This document shows, one piece after another, positions 45,184-54,729 of a DNA stretch of 64,000 bases. Numbering within the stretch: the first letter of the stretch is position 1; the number at the start of each line of letters is the position of its first letter. The notes under the pieces were generated by a model. It ran no database searches. It was not told the origin of the DNA and saw only the letters and a list, made by a program, of their open reading frames with translations. The stretch spans positions 2,914,001 through 2,978,000 of the forward strand of contig CBDDKS010000006.1 of assembly GCA_965230335.1 (NCBI GenBank), read 5' to 3'. This stretch comes from CBDDKS01 sp965230335 (GTDB lineage: Bacteria > Pseudomonadota > Gammaproteobacteria > Enterobacterales > Kangiellaceae). The position numbers and the translations under genes were made by a program.

Positions 45184-46395
45184 ATGAACGATATATCCAG
45201 AAATACTTTTGATGACGTCATGGTTCCCAATTATTCACCGGTCAATATGATTCCAGTACGTGGTAAAGCAAGCCATATTTGGGACAGTGAAGGACGACAG
45301 TATGTTGATTTTGCAGGGGGCATTGCCGTAAATGCTTTGGGACATTGTCATCCGGCCCTGGTGTCAGCGCTTCAGGAGCAATCACAAAAATTATGGCATT
45401 TGAGTAATGTCTTTACCAATGAACCGGCATTACGTTTGGCAACACAGTTGGTTAACGCAACTTTTGCCGAAAAGGTGTTTTTCGCAAACTCTGGTGGTGA
45501 AGCTAATGAGGCGGCATTTAAACTGGTACGTAAATATGCCAAAGATCACTTTGGCCCTGATAAGACAGAAATCATTGCTTTTTATAATGGCTTTCATGGC
45601 AGGACGCTATTCACGGTCAGTGTGGGTGGGCAAAAGAAATATACGGAAGGGTTTGAGCCTTTGCCAGGCGATATTACCCATGTTGCCTATAATGACTTGT
45701 CGGCACTTGAATCAGCTATTTCAGATAAAACCTGCGCTGTAGTCATGGAGCCTGTACAAGGAGAAGGGGGCGTTATCGAGGCAAGTGCAGAGTTTGTAAA
45801 AGGTGCACGTCAGCTCTGCGATCAACATTCAGCCTTACTGGTATTTGATGAAATTCAAACCGGTATGGGGCGAACAGGAGAGTTATTTGCGTATATGCAT
45901 CACCATGTTGAACCCGATATTTTAACGTCAGCTAAAGCATTGGGTGGTGGTTTTCCGATTGCAGCCATGCTGACAACATCCAAGATTGCTGAAAGCTTGG
46001 GTATTGGTACTCATGGTAGTACTTATGGAGGGAATCCATTGGGCTGTGCTGTTGCTGAAGCTGCTTTGGATATTATTTCTCAAAAAGATGTATTATTAAA
46101 CGTCAATAAAAAAAGTGAGTATTTTAAAAGCCGGTTAGAAAGTATCAATCAACAATATGGTATTTTTGAAGACATTCGAGGCAAAGGTTTACTCATTGGC
46201 TGTGCCTTGAAAGAAGCCTATCATGGCCAGGCAAAAGTCATAACACGCCTTGCTTTGGAACAGGGTGTGCTGGTTTTAGTGGCTGGTTTAAATGTTATTC
46301 GACTGGCGCCTTCATTATTAATAGAAGAGTCAGATATTGATGCTGGATTGGATGCTTTTGAAAAAGCCATTGATGCTTTTTTAAGTAAACAATAA
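45184..46395 (+). CDS. Acetylornithine/succinylornithine aminotransferase (ArgD/AstC)
   Basis: This PLP-dependent class III aminotransferase acts on acetylornithine (arginine synthesis) or succinylornithine (arginine catabolism). The 403-residue product has FAGGIAVNALGHCHPALVSA, NSGGEANEAAFKLVRKYA, FHGRTLFTVSVGGQKKY, FDEIQTGMGRTGELFAYMHH, and PLP lysine Lys251 (TSAKALGGGFPIAA). Sequence cannot separate ArgD from AstC. The divergent astA favours a catabolic role, but a dual role is common. A GAGAG ribosome-binding site precedes ATG 45184. Confidence 0.94.
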   Translation: MNDISRNTFDDVMVPNYSPVNMIPVRGKASHIWDSEGRQYVDFAGGIAVNALGHCHPALVSALQEQSQKLWHLSNVFTNEPALRLATQLVNATFAEKVFFANSGGEANEAAFKLVRKYAKDHFGPDKTEIIAFYNGFHGRTLFTVSVGGQKKYTEGFEPLPGDITHVAYNDLSALESAISDKTCAVVMEPVQGEGGVIEASAEFVKGARQLCDQHSALLVFDEIQTGMGRTGELFAYMHHHVEPDILTSAKALGGGFPIAAMLTTSKIAESLGIGTHGSTYGGNPLGCAVAEAALDIISQKDVLLNVNKKSEYFKSRLESINQQYGIFEDIRGKGLLIGCALKEAYHGQAKVITRLALEQGVLVLVAGLNVIRLAPSLLIEESDIDAGLDAFEKAIDAFLSKQ

Positions 46396-46406
46396 ATAGA
46401 TATAAT

Positions 46407-46438
46407 ATAAACCTGGGATAAAATAATCCCAGGTTTAT
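46407..46438 (+). terminator. Hairpin terminator after the aminotransferase gene
   Basis: ATAAACCTGGGAT (46407-46419) and ATCCCAGGTTTAT (46426-46438) form a perfect 13-bp stem with a six-base loop, 12 bases after the stop. The T-rich 3' end of the stem is short, so termination is probable but not textbook. It ends 25 bases before the next start. Confidence 0.6.
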
Positions 46439-46463
46439 ACACAAAATGAATAGGGTGGATATA

Positions 46464-47642
46464 ATGAACATTAATTGTTATAAATTTTTGATATTTTTCG
46501 TATGTTTAAATATTGCAACATTACACGCAGATAATTTAAAGCAACCTTTGCCTGATAAAAAAAACATAGAGAAAATCAGTCAAACCTTCGTTAATGCGGT
46601 AAATAATAGAAATTTAGAAGAATTAAAAAAAGTTATGGATTACGATTATTTAGGGAAATATGTGTATAAGACCATTTATCCTAAAAATAATAAATTACAA
46701 CGATTAGGATTTATGCAAGGATTTAAAGAAAATGCTCATAAGAATACCTTTAATGCTTGGTTTGGAGTATTAAATCAAACAGGTGGTTTAATGACATATC
46801 AAAAAAATCTAAAAATAGATAATGAAATCAGGGCATTAATAAGAGTTAATATGCATGAAAATGGCGTTAATTTTTTGGAATTGATTTTTGACTTGAAGTC
46901 TAAAAAAATTATTGATTGGTATAATTATGTTTCTAGTAAAAAGCTTTCTGAAGATTTAGCTATGAATGCAGCTTTGAGTGTTTCTGATAATAATAATCTT
47001 ATAGGGAAATTATTTGGAGTAAAAAAAGTGAATAAAAAAATAACCAATACATTTTCTAAAATGACGAAACACATGGCAAAAGGTGAATTGAAAGAATGTT
47101 ATTATTTAGTGGAATCATTGCCTAAAGAAATTCAATCAGCTAGAGGTATTATGTTGTTAAAAATTTCTTCTTCAAGTTTTATATCCGAAAATGTATATCG
47201 ACAGGAACTGGATAAATTTGCCAAGCTTTATGGTGATGAAACAGGTTCTGCTTTTATTTTATTAGATCATTATTTTTTTAAAAAAGAATATAATAATGTT
47301 TTAAAATCTATAAATTTAATAATGAAAAGAACAGGAGATGATTCGCTTTTAATTTCGATGAAAGCAGGGCTTCATATGTTAAATAATCAACAGAAAGAGG
47401 CCATTAAACAGATTGACAAAGCGATTCATATGGAACCTTCGCAACAAGCTTTTTATTGGACTAAAATGGAGATATTAAATCAATACAAAAAATTTAATGA
47501 AATGGTTGCTCTATTTAACTTTATTGAAGAAAAGTTTTTCTTGGAGATTGATCCCAAGGTTTTGAAAGAAGAGCCAACCTATTCTGATTTTGTTAATTCA
47601 TCAGCATATAAAGATTGGCTACAAAGTAAAAATAAAAAATAA
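46464..47642 (+). CDS. Secreted hypothetical protein with TPR-like C-terminal helices
   Basis: ATG 46464 has AGGGTGG five bases upstream and gives a 392-residue product; ATG 46446 would add six residues. The signal peptide (MNINCYKFLIFFVCLNIATL) suggests export. After it comes an about 100-residue domain with KISQTFVNAVNNRNLEELKK, which resembles the start of small lipoprotein-like stress domains but is not identified. The C-terminal half is helical with AGLHMLNNQQKEAIKQIDKA and EPSQQAFYWTKMEIL, suggestive of tetratricopeptide repeats. No catalytic motif is seen. It converges with the S9 peptidase gene six bases away. Confidence 0.7.
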   Translation: MNINCYKFLIFFVCLNIATLHADNLKQPLPDKKNIEKISQTFVNAVNNRNLEELKKVMDYDYLGKYVYKTIYPKNNKLQRLGFMQGFKENAHKNTFNAWFGVLNQTGGLMTYQKNLKIDNEIRALIRVNMHENGVNFLELIFDLKSKKIIDWYNYVSSKKLSEDLAMNAALSVSDNNNLIGKLFGVKKVNKKITNTFSKMTKHMAKGELKECYYLVESLPKEIQSARGIMLLKISSSSFISENVYRQELDKFAKLYGDETGSAFILLDHYFFKKEYNNVLKSINLIMKRTGDDSLLISMKAGLHMLNNQQKEAIKQIDKAIHMEPSQQAFYWTKMEILNQYKKFNEMVALFNFIEEKFFLEIDPKVLKEEPTYSDFVNSSAYKDWLQSKNKK

Positions 47643-47648
47643 ATACTT

Positions 47649-50195
47649 TTAGTATCCTGAACCAATGGTGCGCAATAGAAACTCTTCATATTTACGCATC
47701 CGTCCAAGCCGTTTAACATCACCTCCCAATCCATGACCACCTGTTGGATCAAGGAAGAGTTCAACATGTGTTTCTTTACCTGCTTTTAATAAAGCTCGAT
47801 AAATGGCGATGGTATCCTGAAATAAAACATTAAAGTCTTCCATGCCATGCACTAGTAAAAGCTGGCCTTTCAAATTTTTTGCCAGAGGTATTAAAGAGTA
47901 TTTTTCTTGATCAGTTTTACCTTTTCTAGATGGTCCGACGGTACCTGTTGTATACCAGGAATTATAATTTTCCCATTGAGTAGGGCCAGCACCTGCCATA
48001 CCAACTTGAAAGACATCCGGTTTTGTATAAAGACACATTTGAGTTTGAAAACCACCAAAACTCCAACCATGAATGGCAACTTTTTTATCATTAATGTTAA
48101 AGTTTTCTTTCATATATTTAACACCGTCCACCAAATCTTCTACCTGGGGCTTGCCTACTTGTTCATAATTAGACTTTTCAAATAAACCGCCATAGCCTGA
48201 TTGACCTCTGGGATCGACAACCATGGTGATATAGCCATGTTTCTGAGCCATGTACATTTGAAAAAAGTAAGCATCACTACTATAGCTGCCATCATTGACA
48301 CTATGACGAGTTCCCAGAGGACCACCATAAACATAAATTAATAAAGGATGTTTATTGGACTTTTTCCAGTTTTTGGGTTTAAACATTTTTGCAGAAATAG
48401 AATGGCCATGTCTGTTTTTATATTGAAACAATTCTGGTTTGATTTTAGTGTGTTGCTTTGCTTCTTTTGAATGAGAGTCGGTAATTGTTTTCATATTATT
48501 CTTTCCTTTTTGAACAATGACTTCTCTTAGCTGTCCATATGTTACAAAATTTGCAATTAAATTCTTGCCATCATCACTTACGGCAGCTGAGGAAAAATTA
48601 CCCCGTTTTTTATTTAAACGAGTTAACTTTCCGGACTCAATATCTAATGCATAAATCATTTTTTGAGCAGCAGATTCTTTTCCGGCTATTACAAATAATG
48701 TTTTACGATCATCAGAAAATTGAAAAGGATACACTTCAAATCGTCCATTAGTTAATTGTTGTGTAGTTTCATATAATGGGTCTATTTTATGTACATGACG
48801 AAAACCACTTTGTTCACTGATAAAAACAATGTGATTATTTTCTCCAGAAAAATCGGGTGCTATCATTCTTGGTGTGTTGGGTCCTCCATAATGTTTAAAT
48901 TGATAAATGATTTTTGATTGGTGCTCAACAATCTCTACTGCAGCTTTACGACCTGGTTTTGGGCCTCGTTTTCCAGGGGAACGTTCTTCTTTATCTTTTT
49001 TCTTTGCTTTTCTAATATTCTCGTTGCGTTTTTTCGTATATTTTTTCTTTGCTTTTTCTTTGGCTTTTTTAAGTTCATCTTCTGTAGGCCAACTTGCCAG
49101 GTGAATATGAACATTTGAATTTTTTTGGTCAAAAATACTAAAAGTAACTTGTTGGTTATCAAGAGACCATTTGGGGAGACTCGTTGTATCTCGTGGTTCA
49201 TCAATGGTTTGTTCAAATATCTGAATTAATTCTGATTTTTCTGTATTTGTTTGTCCGATATCATATAGGTATATTTTTAGCTGTCTAGGTTTCACTTTAT
49301 CATCGGATACAGTACGTGATATCTTTTCTGACTTTGCAAAACGATTTCTGTATCGAATAACATCCACTTTACGTGCACCAGCTTGTTGTCCTCCTTTATT
49401 ACTGACAATAATCATACGTCGACCATCGTGACTAAATTCGTATCGACTGACTTTTTCACCAGTCGGTAATGTCGGAATTAATTGTTCTTGAAAAGAACTG
49501 TCAAATTTAACTTGCACGACATTGTTATTAGCCATAAAAGTATAGCCTGAACCATCAGGAAGAAAACGAACTTGTGTTTCGTTGTAATTTGTTTTAGTAA
49601 GTCGAGCTAAGTTCGGTTTGTTAATGTTTTTAATATGATATATGTCACCCTCGGAACTGAGTAGTAATTCATTTTCTGTTGGATGCCACACAAATGAAGA
49701 AATACCTGAATACACAGGTGCATAATCATCGTCTGGTAATTCATCTGAAATATTTAAATAAACCTGAGACTTTTTTGAAGAGTTCTTTTTAGCAGCAGAT
49801 TTTTTTGAGTTTTTTTCTTCTTTTTTACTCTTATTCTTTTTAGAAGGTTTATGTCGTTTTAATCTGTCTTCAATCACCAGGCGAGCTGAACGTTGAAACT
49901 CTGACATCATGTCAATATGGGTTATTTGTTGTGTTTTCCCAGTTTTGAAATCATAAACCCATAGGTCATTACCATGTCGACGATTAGGAAAAGTTCTATA
50001 CAAGTAGGCCGCATAACGTCCATTTTTTGAAAAAGACATACCTCGAGCTGATGGTCCAAACATGCTTTTTTTAGGAAAAAGCTTTTCAAGCTCAAGTGAC
50101 TTCTTTTTAGAAGACTGCTCGTCCTTTGCTAAAGGTGATGTTGATATAAAAGTTAGAATAATTAGTAAGATAGCGATAAAAGGAGTTGGGTTCAT
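47649..50195 (-). CDS. Prolyl-oligopeptidase family (S9) serine peptidase with lysine-rich inserts
   Basis: This exported peptidase (848 residues) has a signal peptide (about 1-23), an N-terminal beta-propeller with WHPTENELLLSSEG and FSHDGRRMIIVSNKGG, and a C-terminal alpha/beta-hydrolase domain. The triad is Ser712 (GWSFGGFQTQM), Asp787 (VHGMEDFNVLF) and His821 (TGGHGLGG). Two inserts rich in Lys interrupt the propeller (about 110-145 and 385-430; KKKYTKKRNENIRKAKKK), not usual for the family. It likely degrades peptides in the periplasm. The 151-base gap upstream holds no obvious promoter. Confidence 0.9.
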   Translation of the reverse strand: MNPTPFIAILLIILTFISTSPLAKDEQSSKKKSLELEKLFPKKSMFGPSARGMSFSKNGRYAAYLYRTFPNRRHGNDLWVYDFKTGKTQQITHIDMMSEFQRSARLVIEDRLKRHKPSKKNKSKKEEKNSKKSAAKKNSSKKSQVYLNISDELPDDDYAPVYSGISSFVWHPTENELLLSSEGDIYHIKNINKPNLARLTKTNYNETQVRFLPDGSGYTFMANNNVVQVKFDSSFQEQLIPTLPTGEKVSRYEFSHDGRRMIIVSNKGGQQAGARKVDVIRYRNRFAKSEKISRTVSDDKVKPRQLKIYLYDIGQTNTEKSELIQIFEQTIDEPRDTTSLPKWSLDNQQVTFSIFDQKNSNVHIHLASWPTEDELKKAKEKAKKKYTKKRNENIRKAKKKDKEERSPGKRGPKPGRKAAVEIVEHQSKIIYQFKHYGGPNTPRMIAPDFSGENNHIVFISEQSGFRHVHKIDPLYETTQQLTNGRFEVYPFQFSDDRKTLFVIAGKESAAQKMIYALDIESGKLTRLNKKRGNFSSAAVSDDGKNLIANFVTYGQLREVIVQKGKNNMKTITDSHSKEAKQHTKIKPELFQYKNRHGHSISAKMFKPKNWKKSNKHPLLIYVYGGPLGTRHSVNDGSYSSDAYFFQMYMAQKHGYITMVVDPRGQSGYGGLFEKSNYEQVGKPQVEDLVDGVKYMKENFNINDKKVAIHGWSFGGFQTQMCLYTKPDVFQVGMAGAGPTQWENYNSWYTTGTVGPSRKGKTDQEKYSLIPLAKNLKGQLLLVHGMEDFNVLFQDTIAIYRALLKAGKETHVELFLDPTGGHGLGGDVKRLGRMRKYEEFLLRTIGSGY

Positions 50196-50346
50196 AATTT
50201 TCTTTTAAATCTAAGTATTGCAATAAAGCGGTCATTTATAGCGGTTTATTAAAAGTATATCAAGCAAAAATAGTAACAATATATTTCATTATTTTCGTGT
50301 TAGAAAATTATATCAGAAGCAATAATTTTTGTTATTCCAGTTTGTA

Positions 50347-50820
50347 TTATGATATCTTCGACAAGCACCAAGATCTAATAGATTTTAAGTTTAACAACAT
50401 GATCCAAAAAACAGGTAGGCCAATAGTAAAAATAGGACGATAAGGATGGTGATGGTCTACCAGATACAAATTTTGAGTTAAACTGTGACGAGTAATATCC
50501 TCTTGTAGTTGAATATTATAACGAATATTGTCAAAGATACCCCAAAAGATAGTCATATAGAGCATAATCATAATACCAAAATAAAATCTTTTAGCTTTAG
50601 TCAATATAAAAAATATAGCCATAAGTAAACCAAAACTACAAGTAACTTTTGTCATAAAGCCAATGTAAGGCAAGATTTTTTCATATAATACATTATCAAA
50701 ATATATTACCAGTGGATAAAAGGTACCCAAAATACAATAGGTAGTGTAAATTTTTAAAAGTACAGGAGCATCGGAAAAATTTTTTAAGTTCTGCTTTAAA
50801 GTACCAAGTTGTTTATTCAT
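50347..50820 (-). CDS. Small membrane protein of unknown function
   Basis: The 157-residue product from ATG 50820 (an ATG at 50832 would add four residues) has four predicted membrane helices: about 24-42, 52-76, 82-106 and 134-153. Charged loops between them contain NVLYEKIL and DHHHPYRP. It has no recognised motif. It is the last gene before the S9 peptidase on the same strand and follows the aldehyde dehydrogenase gene after 45 bases, which may mean co-transcription. Confidence 0.65.
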   Translation of the reverse strand: MNKQLGTLKQNLKNFSDAPVLLKIYTTYCILGTFYPLVIYFDNVLYEKILPYIGFMTKVTCSFGLLMAIFFILTKAKRFYFGIMIMLYMTIFWGIFDNIRYNIQLQEDITRHSLTQNLYLVDHHHPYRPIFTIGLPVFWIMLLNLKSIRSWCLSKIS

Positions 50821-50865
50821 AATGATTACCATACATTGATGTAATTTATCTTATTATTAAAGAAT

Positions 50866-52269
50866 TTAAAGCTGGTTGTGTTTGATAACTATCATTTTTT
50901 CTTGAGTGATTTCATGCATCATATAGGGGATACCGCCTGTCCCTAACCCCGACTTGTCACGACCACTAAAAGGCATCCAATCTACACGAAAAGCTGTGTG
51001 ATCATTAATCATTACACAGGATGCATTGAGTTGATTGCTGACATTCAAAGCAATATCCAGTTTTTCTGTAAATACAGCTGCCTGAAAAGTATAGGGTAAT
51101 GCATTGGCTTGTTCAATGGCTTCCGTCAGATTTTTGTAGGTATAAAGACATATGACGGGGCCAAAAATTTCTTCTTGTGATAAGAGACAGTTCTGAGGTG
51201 GATCCAGAATAATTGTCGGAGCATAACAATGATTGTCCAGGCGATGTCCCCCACATAAAATGCTTGCACCTTTTTGTTTCGCTTCTTCGACCCAGTTATG
51301 AATACGATCAACTTCTTGGGGACGAATGAGTGGGCCCACTTGTGTCTTGGGATCAAGTGGATCACCAACAATGAATTGTTGTGCTTTTTCGGTCAGTTGT
51401 TGAGAAATAGTGTCGCAATCGTCAGTATGAATAAAGACACGCTGTACAGAAACACATACTTGACCTGCATGATAAAATCCACCTTTTAAAATGGCATCAA
51501 ACATAGCCTCATTTTGATTACTGTGATGATTGAGTTTATCAATAATAACAGGAGCAACACCACCATGTTCCAGATTACAACGTGTGCCTGGTGCAATCTT
51601 TGAACGTAACATCCAGCCAATTTTTGCGGAACCAATAAAAGATAAATAATGAACATGGGGATCACAAGCCAGCGCCTGGGCTTCAGTATCATCACAAAGG
51701 ACTGCCTGACACCATGATTTAGGCAAACCAGCTTCATACAGCATATTCACAAAGCGTAAACAGGAGAGGGGTGTTGTTAACGCGGGTTTGATAATGACAG
51801 GTGCGCCAACGGCAATGGCTGGTATTGTTTGATGAACTGTTAAATTAAGTGGATGATTAAAAGCACTGATTGAAGCAACAACACCAATGGGTTCTTTTTG
51901 TGTAAAGGCGATGCGATGACAACTGGACTCTGTTAATCCCATGGGGATTTGTTGACCATGCATTTGTGAAATAGATTGAATGGCTACTTTAATACTATGA
52001 ATAGCTCTGGAGATTTCTACTTTAGAATCCATAAAAGGTTTTCCACCTTCCATGGTTGCCAATTTTATTAAGCTTTCTTTTTGATCTTGCATGATTTTAA
52101 TAAGGGTTTCCAAAATATGAATACGTTGGTAAATCGGCAGTTCTTGTTTGCGATCATGAAATGTACAATAAGCAGCTTGTATTGTTTGTTGAACATCAGC
52201 AATAGAATGTTTTTCTAATTCATCAATTACTTTATTACTATAAGGATTAATTACTTTAAGAGGTGTCAT
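50866..52269 (-). CDS. NAD(P)-dependent aldehyde dehydrogenase
   Basis: ALDH superfamily, oxidising an aldehyde to an acid. The 467-residue product has FNHPLNLTVHQTIPAIAVGA, KPALTTPLSC, FIGSAKIGWMLRSK, catalytic Glu234 (NLEHGGVAPVI, where the usual form is LELGG), and catalytic Cys272 (AGQVCVSVQRV). The CxSVQR form is seen in lactaldehyde- and phosphonoacetaldehyde-type enzymes, but substrate cannot be fixed from sequence. It is 107 bases downstream of an FMN glutamate-synthase-like gene on the same strand. It is not an AstD-type enzyme by these motifs. Confidence 0.88.
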   Translation of the reverse strand: MTPLKVINPYSNKVIDELEKHSIADVQQTIQAAYCTFHDRKQELPIYQRIHILETLIKIMQDQKESLIKLATMEGGKPFMDSKVEISRAIHSIKVAIQSISQMHGQQIPMGLTESSCHRIAFTQKEPIGVVASISAFNHPLNLTVHQTIPAIAVGAPVIIKPALTTPLSCLRFVNMLYEAGLPKSWCQAVLCDDTEAQALACDPHVHYLSFIGSAKIGWMLRSKIAPGTRCNLEHGGVAPVIIDKLNHHSNQNEAMFDAILKGGFYHAGQVCVSVQRVFIHTDDCDTISQQLTEKAQQFIVGDPLDPKTQVGPLIRPQEVDRIHNWVEEAKQKGASILCGGHRLDNHCYAPTIILDPPQNCLLSQEEIFGPVICLYTYKNLTEAIEQANALPYTFQAAVFTEKLDIALNVSNQLNASCVMINDHTAFRVDWMPFSGRDKSGLGTGGIPYMMHEITQEKMIVIKHNQL

Positions 52270-52340
52270 GTTATTTTTTGCAAATGCTCATTTCACAGTG
52301 TTTATTTTCACAGATGTTTATTTGTTGTGGTTCTATATTT

Positions 52341-52361
52341 TAGTCGTTAGTCGTTAGTCGT
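52341..52361. repeat. TAGTCGT tandem repeat
   Basis: Three perfect copies of the seven-base unit TAGTCGT run from 52341 to 52361, in the gap between the FMN glutamate-synthase-like gene and the aldehyde dehydrogenase gene. It may vary in copy number by slippage; no function is evident. Confidence 0.7.
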
Positions 52362-52376
52362 TGTTATCAAAGATGA

Positions 52377-53960
52377 CTACCAGGATTCTGCATTGGCTAT
52401 ATGCCAGTCATTGAGCCAGTCGATAGGAATACTTTCTTCTTTCAATAAACAGTGTTCAGCGACAGTAGGGTAAATATCTGCATAAGTTTTAATCACTGAG
52501 CCGGATATTCTTCGACAGATATGTTTGGGCTTAAGATCACCAAGATGTTCAAGGCCAGCAGTTGCCATCAATTCAACCAGGTTTTCAATAGTGTCCCGAT
52601 GAAAGTTAGCAACCCGTTGTGATTTATCAGTGACTACCAGACCTTTATTTCTGGATTCATTTTGCGTTGCTATGCCCGTAGGACAATGATCGGTATTGCA
52701 ACTGCGGGATTGAATACATCCCAGGGCAAGCATCATACCTCGTGCTGAATTAACGGTGTCCGCGCCCAAGGCCAAAATACGCAAAATATGAAAGGCTGAA
52801 AACATTTTTCCAGAGGCAATAAGACGAATTTTATGACGTAAACCAATACCAATTAATGCATTATTAACAAATAATAAAGCGTCACGCAAAGGTGTACCCA
52901 CAGAATTGGTCATTTCTGTGGGTGCTGCACCCGTGCCACCTTCACCACCATCAATGGTTATAAAATCAGGTGTTACGCCTGTTGATAACATGGCTTTACA
53001 AATACTTAAAAATTCATCACGTCGACCAATGCATAGTTTAAAGCCTACGGGCTTGCCACCAGATAATTGTCGAAGTTTTACAATAAACTCTAAAAGCTCT
53101 TTGGGTGTTGAAAAAGTAGAATGTGAAGGAGGGGAAACAACCGTTTTTCCAACAGGAACATGTCGGATTTTTGCAATTTCTTCAGTCACTTTTGACGCGG
53201 GTAATATGCCTCCATGACCAGGTTTGGCACCCTGTGATAATTTGATCTCTATCATTTTAACAACATCCAAATGGGCGTTTTTTGCAAAAGTCTCTTCATT
53301 AAAATGTCCCTCTTGCGTTCGGCAGCCAAAATAACCAGTACCTATTTGCCAAATTAAATCTCCACCATGTTCAAGATGATAAGGGCTAATACCACCTTCA
53401 CCTGTGTTATGAGCAAAGTGACCGATTTTTGCACCTTTATTTAATGCTCTAATAGCGTTTTTACTTAAAGAACCAAAACTCATTGCAGAAATATTCAGTG
53501 GAGAAGCCAGGTAAGGTTGTTGACAGTCATCACCACCAAATTTTATTCGTGGATGTAAATCAGAGGGGTGTTTGGGTTGTATGGAGTGATTAAGCCATTC
53601 ATAACCATCTCTGTTGACATCAAAAATAGTACCAAAAGGACGTGTATCTCTATCACCTTTCGACCTTTGATAAATCAGTGAACGATACTCCCGAGGAATA
53701 GGACGACCATCAATATCAGATTCGACAAAGTATTGTTGAATTTCCGGACGGAAAGATTCCAGAAAATATCGAAAATGCCCAAGAACCGGATAAAGTCGTC
53801 GTACCGACTGTTTATCTTGAAACATATCGACAAAACCCAAAGTGATTATCGGAAGAATAAGAATGAAACTCCAGTAAATTGGCGACCAAACAAGACCGAT
53901 AAACAATATGGCGAGTGGGATGATGAATGCAAAAATACTGAATTTCTGACGTAAGGTCAT
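52377..53960 (-). CDS. FMN-binding glutamate synthase family protein
   Basis: The 527-residue product has two N-terminal membrane helices (about 7-45), then a GltS-type FMN/Fe-S TIM barrel domain: SPLNISAMSFGSLSKNAIRA, HNTGEGGISPYH, KPGHGGILPASKV, DGGEGGTGAAPTEM, and cysteines in MMLALGCIQSRSCNTDHCPT that probably bind a 3Fe-4S cluster. Such stand-alone membrane-anchored forms are widespread, and their electron donor and substrate are not certain; they lack the amidotransferase domain. It lies 43 bases downstream of tesA. Confidence 0.88.
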   Translation of the reverse strand: MTLRQKFSIFAFIIPLAILFIGLVWSPIYWSFILILPIITLGFVDMFQDKQSVRRLYPVLGHFRYFLESFRPEIQQYFVESDIDGRPIPREYRSLIYQRSKGDRDTRPFGTIFDVNRDGYEWLNHSIQPKHPSDLHPRIKFGGDDCQQPYLASPLNISAMSFGSLSKNAIRALNKGAKIGHFAHNTGEGGISPYHLEHGGDLIWQIGTGYFGCRTQEGHFNEETFAKNAHLDVVKMIEIKLSQGAKPGHGGILPASKVTEEIAKIRHVPVGKTVVSPPSHSTFSTPKELLEFIVKLRQLSGGKPVGFKLCIGRRDEFLSICKAMLSTGVTPDFITIDGGEGGTGAAPTEMTNSVGTPLRDALLFVNNALIGIGLRHKIRLIASGKMFSAFHILRILALGADTVNSARGMMLALGCIQSRSCNTDHCPTGIATQNESRNKGLVVTDKSQRVANFHRDTIENLVELMATAGLEHLGDLKPKHICRRISGSVIKTYADIYPTVAEHCLLKEESIPIDWLNDWHIANAESW

Positions 53961-54003
53961 TAAAGCGTTCTCTTTATTAAGGTTTGATGAATGATTTAAA
54001 GTT

Positions 54004-54666
54004 TTATGAATTATCTAAGGCTTTTTTTATCGCTGGCCACATATTGTCTAAAATTTTGGGCTGGGCACTGGCTGTTGGATGAATACCGTCGGCTTGCATC
54101 AATTCTTTTTTCCCGCCAATATCTTCCAGCATAAATTTAACAAATTCCAACGGATATTGTTTTGCCAGTTCAACATAAACATTATGAAATTTTTGCGTAA
54201 ACACAGGACCAAAATTAGGCGGTATTTTCATACCAACCAAGACAACCTTTGCTTGACTCTTGATGGATAGCTGAATCATTTTTTCCAAATCCTGTTTTAA
54301 ACGTTTTAATTGAAACCCTCTTAAACCATCATTACCTCCCAGCTCGATAATGACCACCGCAGGTTGATGTTTCTGCAACAGTTTGGGCAATCGTTTTAAT
54401 CCATTGCCCGCAGTGTCACCACTGATACTTGCATTAATGAGTGTGGTATTTTTTAACTGGGCGTCTTTTTTTAAACGTTGTTGCAATAAACTGGGCCAGG
54501 ACTTGTCTAAAGGTATGTTATAGGCGGCACTGAGGCTATCACCAAGTAGCAGAAGCGTTTTCTGCGGTACATTTTTACTGCTGACACTATACGTGGCACA
54601 TAAAAAACAAATACTCAGCAAAGAATATTTGAATAAACCCTTGTATCTCAACTTAATAACCCCCAT
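54004..54666 (-). CDS. tesA: Arylesterase/acyl-CoA thioesterase/lysophospholipase TesA
   Basis: TesA is a periplasmic SGNH hydrolase with thioesterase, protease and lysophospholipase activity in E. coli. The 220-residue product has an N-terminal membrane/signal segment (about 11-29), the GDS block with Ser44 (LLGDSLSAAYNI), the Asn in IELGGNDGLRG, and Asp193/His196 in ADGIHPTASAQ. It is divergent from the ybbA-type gene, exactly the tesA-ybbAP arrangement of E. coli, and precedes the FMN protein gene on the same strand. Confidence 0.94.
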   Translation of the reverse strand: MGVIKLRYKGLFKYSLLSICFLCATYSVSSKNVPQKTLLLLGDSLSAAYNIPLDKSWPSLLQQRLKKDAQLKNTTLINASISGDTAGNGLKRLPKLLQKHQPAVVIIELGGNDGLRGFQLKRLKQDLEKMIQLSIKSQAKVVLVGMKIPPNFGPVFTQKFHNVYVELAKQYPLEFVKFMLEDIGGKKELMQADGIHPTASAQPKILDNMWPAIKKALDNS

Positions 54667-54729
54667 GATTCTAGCTTTAATACTCTGACTATTTGAGAAA
54701 TGCTATTCTTCTGAATAGTCAAGACATGT

